Below are positions 5,319 through 7,720 of a stretch of DNA of 7,720 nt, piece by piece; positions within the stretch are counted from its first letter, which is position 1; each line of letters opens with the position of its first letter. Below the pieces are notes generated by a model. The model was given only the letters and a program-made list of their open reading frames with translations. It was not told where the DNA came from and did no database searches. This DNA is from Oscillospiraceae bacterium (lineage in GTDB: Bacteria; Bacillota; Clostridia; Oscillospirales; Oscillospiraceae): the NCBI GenBank assembly GCA_017399325.1, contig JAFQDY010000231.1, positions 1 to 7,720 on the forward strand, given 5' to 3'. Both the position numbers and the translations under genes were made by a program.

Positions 5319-6749
5319 ATGAAATCCTCTTTCTCTCGGACATTTTTCCCGGCGGCCATCATCGTGCTGGCGGCCCTGCTGCTGGTGGGCGCGTCGGTGC
5401 ATACTTTAATGCGCAACACCGTCACCAAGCAGAGTATGGAGCGCCTGCAAAACGAGGCGTCCACCATTTCCAGTCTGGCGGCCGCCTATTATACGGAAGG
5501 TTCTATGTCCGCCCAGGACTTCTTCGTGAACCTGTCCCTTGCCACCCACATCAGCGAGACCGACGCGGTCATCTGCGATTCCCGGGGCAAACTGGTACTG
5601 TGTTCCGACTCGCCTATGGGCTGCCGCCATCAGGGTATGGTCATCGGGCAAGCCTATCTGCAGCGGGTCTTTGAGACCGGAATGGTATTCGATACCGGCT
5701 CTGTGGAAGGTCTTTATGAGGAGTCCCGTTATGTGGTGGGTATGCCCATCGTGGACAAGTCTACCCATAAAAATGTAGGCCTTGTGGTGGTCTCCACCCC
5801 GGTCTCCCGGGCGCTGGCGTTTATTGAAAATCTGGGGGATATTTACGGTTTTGTTGCTGTTTTGGTTGTGGTGCTGGCGGTGATCTCCATTATCATTCTG
5901 GCCCGCCGGCAGGCTTCGCCTTTGCAGGAACTGGCAAAGGCCGCCAACGATTTCGGCCACGGCAAGTTGGAATCCCGGGTCACCGTTTACAAAAACTCTC
6001 CCCAGGAAGTGCAGGACCTGGCGCTGGCGTTCAACAATATGGCCGAGCGCCTGCAGAAAAGCGAATACCGCCGCAACGAGTTCGTGGCCAACGTATCCCA
6101 CGAACTGAAGACCCCTATGACCACCATCTCCGGCTACTTAGACGGTATGCTGGACGGCACGATCCCGGAAGAGCGCCACACCCATTATATGCAGATGGTC
6201 TCCGACGAGACCAAGCGGTTAAGCCGGCTGGTGCGCAGTATGCTGGACATCTCCCGTATGCAGGGTCAGGAGGGCATTCCCGCGGAAAAACTCCAGCGCT
6301 TTGACATTTGCGAATGCGCCGGTCAGGTGCTGATCACCTTTGAGCAGAAGATCACCGAGAAAAACTTGAATGTGGAAGTGGATCTGCCGGAAGATCCGGT
6401 CTACGCCTGGGCAGACCCGGACGCCATCACACAGGTGATCTACAACCTTGTGGACAACGGCGTGAAGTTCTGCCACAGCGGCAAGACTCTGTCTTTGTCC
6501 ATTCGGGAAGGGGACAGCAAGGTCTTTGTTTCCGTTGCCAACGAAGGCGACACCATTCCCGCCGACGAACTGCCCCTTCTGTTTGACCGGTTCCACAAAC
6601 TGGACAAAAGCCGGACCGAAAACCGGGACGGCTGGGGGCTTGGCTTATACATTGTAAAAACGCTGATCTGCCGCCACGGCGAGGACATTTCTGTGACCAG
6701 CCGGGACGGCCGGACGGAATTTACATTCACTTTGCCTTTGGTAGGCTGA
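5319..6749 (+). CDS. Membrane sensor histidine kinase with HAMP domain
   Basis: A 476-residue kinase. TM1 spans about 11-31, an extracytoplasmic sensor region about 32-174 and TM2 about 175-195. The sensor region ends in a strand-rich part like Cache/PAS-type sensors but has no named ligand. HAMP follows at about 196-248. The HisKA domain has phosphoacceptor H261 in VSHELKTPM, and the ATPase domain spans about 365-475 with N box NLVDN (377-381) and G2 box GWGLGLY (438-444). The G1 region reads NEGDTIP: the usual Asp is Asn408 and the second Gly is Thr412, a variation known in other Firmicutes kinases and not a sign of inactivity. Its probable partner is the response regulator at 3417, though the two are not adjacent. 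The ATG at 5319 follows GAGGTG by five bases. The PDZ gene starts 13 bases after its stop, so they likely share a transcript. Confidence 0.95.
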   Translation: MKSSFSRTFFPAAIIVLAALLLVGASVHTLMRNTVTKQSMERLQNEASTISSLAAAYYTEGSMSAQDFFVNLSLATHISETDAVICDSRGKLVLCSDSPMGCRHQGMVIGQAYLQRVFETGMVFDTGSVEGLYEESRYVVGMPIVDKSTHKNVGLVVVSTPVSRALAFIENLGDIYGFVAVLVVVLAVISIIILARRQASPLQELAKAANDFGHGKLESRVTVYKNSPQEVQDLALAFNNMAERLQKSEYRRNEFVANVSHELKTPMTTISGYLDGMLDGTIPEERHTHYMQMVSDETKRLSRLVRSMLDISRMQGQEGIPAEKLQRFDICECAGQVLITFEQKITEKNLNVEVDLPEDPVYAWADPDAITQVIYNLVDNGVKFCHSGKTLSLSIREGDSKVFVSVANEGDTIPADELPLLFDRFHKLDKSRTENRDGWGLGLYIVKTLICRHGEDISVTSRDGRTEFTFTLPLVG

Positions 6750-6762
6750 TTTTGAGGTTGTT

Positions 6763-7263
6763 ATGGAAGAGATTACAAACCCAAATGAATATCGCACCGG
6801 CACGGCCAGCCCCAAACCCAGGCGCACAGGCCCCATCGCGGCGCTGTTTATCTGCGTGATCTTCATAGGGGGATTGGTCAGCGCCCTGAGTATTCTGGGC
6901 GCCCATCTGCAGGAGAAAAAAGCCCCGCCCATCTCCTTTACCCAATCCACCACGGAGAATTCTTCCAAGACCACCGGCGGCAGGCTGGGTTTTTCCTGTC
7001 AGAGCATGGACATCACCTATCAGTATCTCCACCGCCTGCCGGCAGGTCTTTACATCAACCACGTAGAACCGGGCAGCGTGGCTGAGCGGCTGGGCATCGT
7101 CCCCGGCGATGTGCTGATCTCTTTGAACGGTACGGCTGTCAGCACCACCGGTATGCTTTCCATTATGCTGGAAAACCTTCCCGAAAATCAGCCTTTGGAA
7201 GTGGTCATTTATCTGGCCGCCAAAAAGATCCCCATCACCCTTACTTTCCGTGAAGGAGAATAG
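6763..7263 (+). CDS. Membrane-anchored PDZ-domain protein (no protease domain)
   Basis: A 166-residue protein with a short basic cytoplasmic tail (KPRR near 18-21), one membrane anchor at about 24-46, a Ser/Thr-rich spacer (about 55-72) and one PDZ domain (about 73-163). The positive-inside pattern places the PDZ domain outside the membrane. PDZ features are RLGF (74-77) in place of the GLGF carboxylate-binding loop, GLYINHVEPGSVAERLG (95-111) and PGDVLISLNG (114-123), like PDZ domains of HtrA and other secreted proteases. No trypsin-like, peptidase S41 or other catalytic domain is present, and nothing suggests truncation. It follows the kinase by 13 bases with a GAGGTTG ribosome site, and the thioesterase starts 3 bases after its stop. 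It may tether or present a C-terminal peptide or unfolded protein to a partner such as the kinase; that is inference. Confidence 0.85.
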   Translation: MEEITNPNEYRTGTASPKPRRTGPIAALFICVIFIGGLVSALSILGAHLQEKKAPPISFTQSTTENSSKTTGGRLGFSCQSMDITYQYLHRLPAGLYINHVEPGSVAERLGIVPGDVLISLNGTAVSTTGMLSIMLENLPENQPLEVVIYLAAKKIPITLTFREGE

Positions 7264-7266
7264 GAT

Positions 7267-7720
7267 ATGCAGAGTGTTTTTACGCAGGATTTCACCGTTT
7301 CTCAGATCCACGCCGACCGATTTGATCGGGCAAGACCTGCGGCCTTGTTGTATTTCATTCAGGAGGCCGCAGGCGGCCATTGCCGTCTTTTGGGCGCTGA
7401 CCGGGAGACCCTTTCGGAAAAGGGCCTGTTTTGGGCGGTCACCCGCACCAAAGTGGAAGTGGCCCGTCTGCCCAGGCAGGGAGAGGTCATCACTGTGGAG
7501 ACCTGGCCTATGCCCACCACCCGTGTGGCATATCCCCGGGCAGCAGTTGCCAGGGACGAACAGGGCAACGAACTGTTTCGCTCTGTGAGCCTGTGGGTGC
7601 TGATGGATGAACACACCCGGGCTATGGTTCTGCCGGGGGCAAGCGGCGTGGAAGTTTGCGGCACCCTGTTCGGCTCGGAACTTTCCATTCCCCGGGCCAT
7701 TCCTCAGACGCCCCTTGCCA
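7267..7720 (+). CDS. Acyl-ACP thioesterase, 5' part
   Basis: An open frame from ATG 7267 to the window edge (151 codons, no stop), preceded by AAGGAG (7253-7258). The protein begins with a strand, then RPAALLYFIQEAAGGH (about residues 22-37), the central helix of a hotdog fold. FWAVTRTKVEV and ITVETWPMPTTR follow, the strand pattern of the acyl-ACP thioesterase family (PF01643 type). VSLWVLMDEHTRAMVLP near 120-136 matches the end of the first hotdog domain. The family releases fatty acids from acyl carrier protein in the cytoplasm. Bacterial members have two hotdog domains, and the second would lie beyond the window. The gene starts 3 bases after the PDZ stop and so appears to be third in the kinase operon. 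The exact chain-length preference cannot be read. Confidence 0.88.
   Translation, partial: MQSVFTQDFTVSQIHADRFDRARPAALLYFIQEAAGGHCRLLGADRETLSEKGLFWAVTRTKVEVARLPRQGEVITVETWPMPTTRVAYPRAAVARDEQGNELFRSVSLWVLMDEHTRAMVLPGASGVEVCGTLFGSELSIPRAIPQTPLA

Noticed and set aside
5319..6749. Histidine kinase G1 box with Asn and Thr at usually Asp and Gly positions, considered as a dead kinase
   Set aside because: NxGxxIP variants are familiar in active Firmicutes kinases, and the H, N and G2 boxes are intact.
6727..7614. 295-codon minus-strand frame opposite the PDZ and thioesterase genes
   Set aside because: Overlaps two well-supported plus-strand genes and shows no recognisable domain or signal.

Overview
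The window (7720 bases, chromosome-like, about half GC) looks like part of a gut-type Clostridia genome, most likely Oscillospirales/Oscillospiraceae. This rests on strong AGGAGG-type ribosome binding sites, a bacterial acyl-ACP thioesterase, an OmpR/EnvZ-style two-component pair typical of Firmicutes, and 7-bp A/T-rich tandem repeats joined to hairpin (REP/MITE-like) elements between genes, which I recall from that group. The taxonomic call is inference, since there is no rRNA or marker gene here. No tRNA, rRNA, CRISPR array, transposase or phage gene was seen.

Layout. (1) 3-2116, plus strand: the 3' part of a Na+/phosphate cotransporter with a C-terminal PhoU-like domain, translationally coupled by an ATGA overlap to an ArsB/NhaD-type anion permease, closed by a strong hairpin terminator. 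(2) 2174-3022, minus strand: uppP, undecaprenyl-diphosphatase. Its best promoter lies about 255 bases upstream, so its leader would carry a composite palindromic repeat. (3) 3417-4103, plus: an OmpR/PhoB-type response regulator with TTAACA/TTCACC operator-like repeats at its promoter, then a bidirectional terminator. (4) 4173-5099, minus: a lipoprotein with a Thr/Ser/Glu linker and tandem His/Cys repeats. (5) 5319-7720, plus: a sensor histidine kinase, a membrane-anchored PDZ-only protein and the 5' part of an acyl-ACP thioesterase, apparently one operon whose leader carries another copy of the 7-bp repeat.

How it may work together. The response regulator and histidine kinase are probably partners, but the convergent lipoprotein gene separates them, so each has its own promoter. 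The 11-bp-spaced TTAACA-type repeats before the regulator resemble the PhoP/PhoB binding site and, with the Na/Pi-PhoU transporter nearby, suggest phosphate-responsive, autoregulated control. That is a hypothesis, because the same region also holds a dyad. The remaining genes (uppP, lipoprotein, PDZ protein, thioesterase) act at or near the envelope. I see no clearly new multi-gene system. The most unusual items are the repeat elements placed inside two gene leaders, the split two-component pair, and the His/Cys-repeat lipoprotein between its halves.
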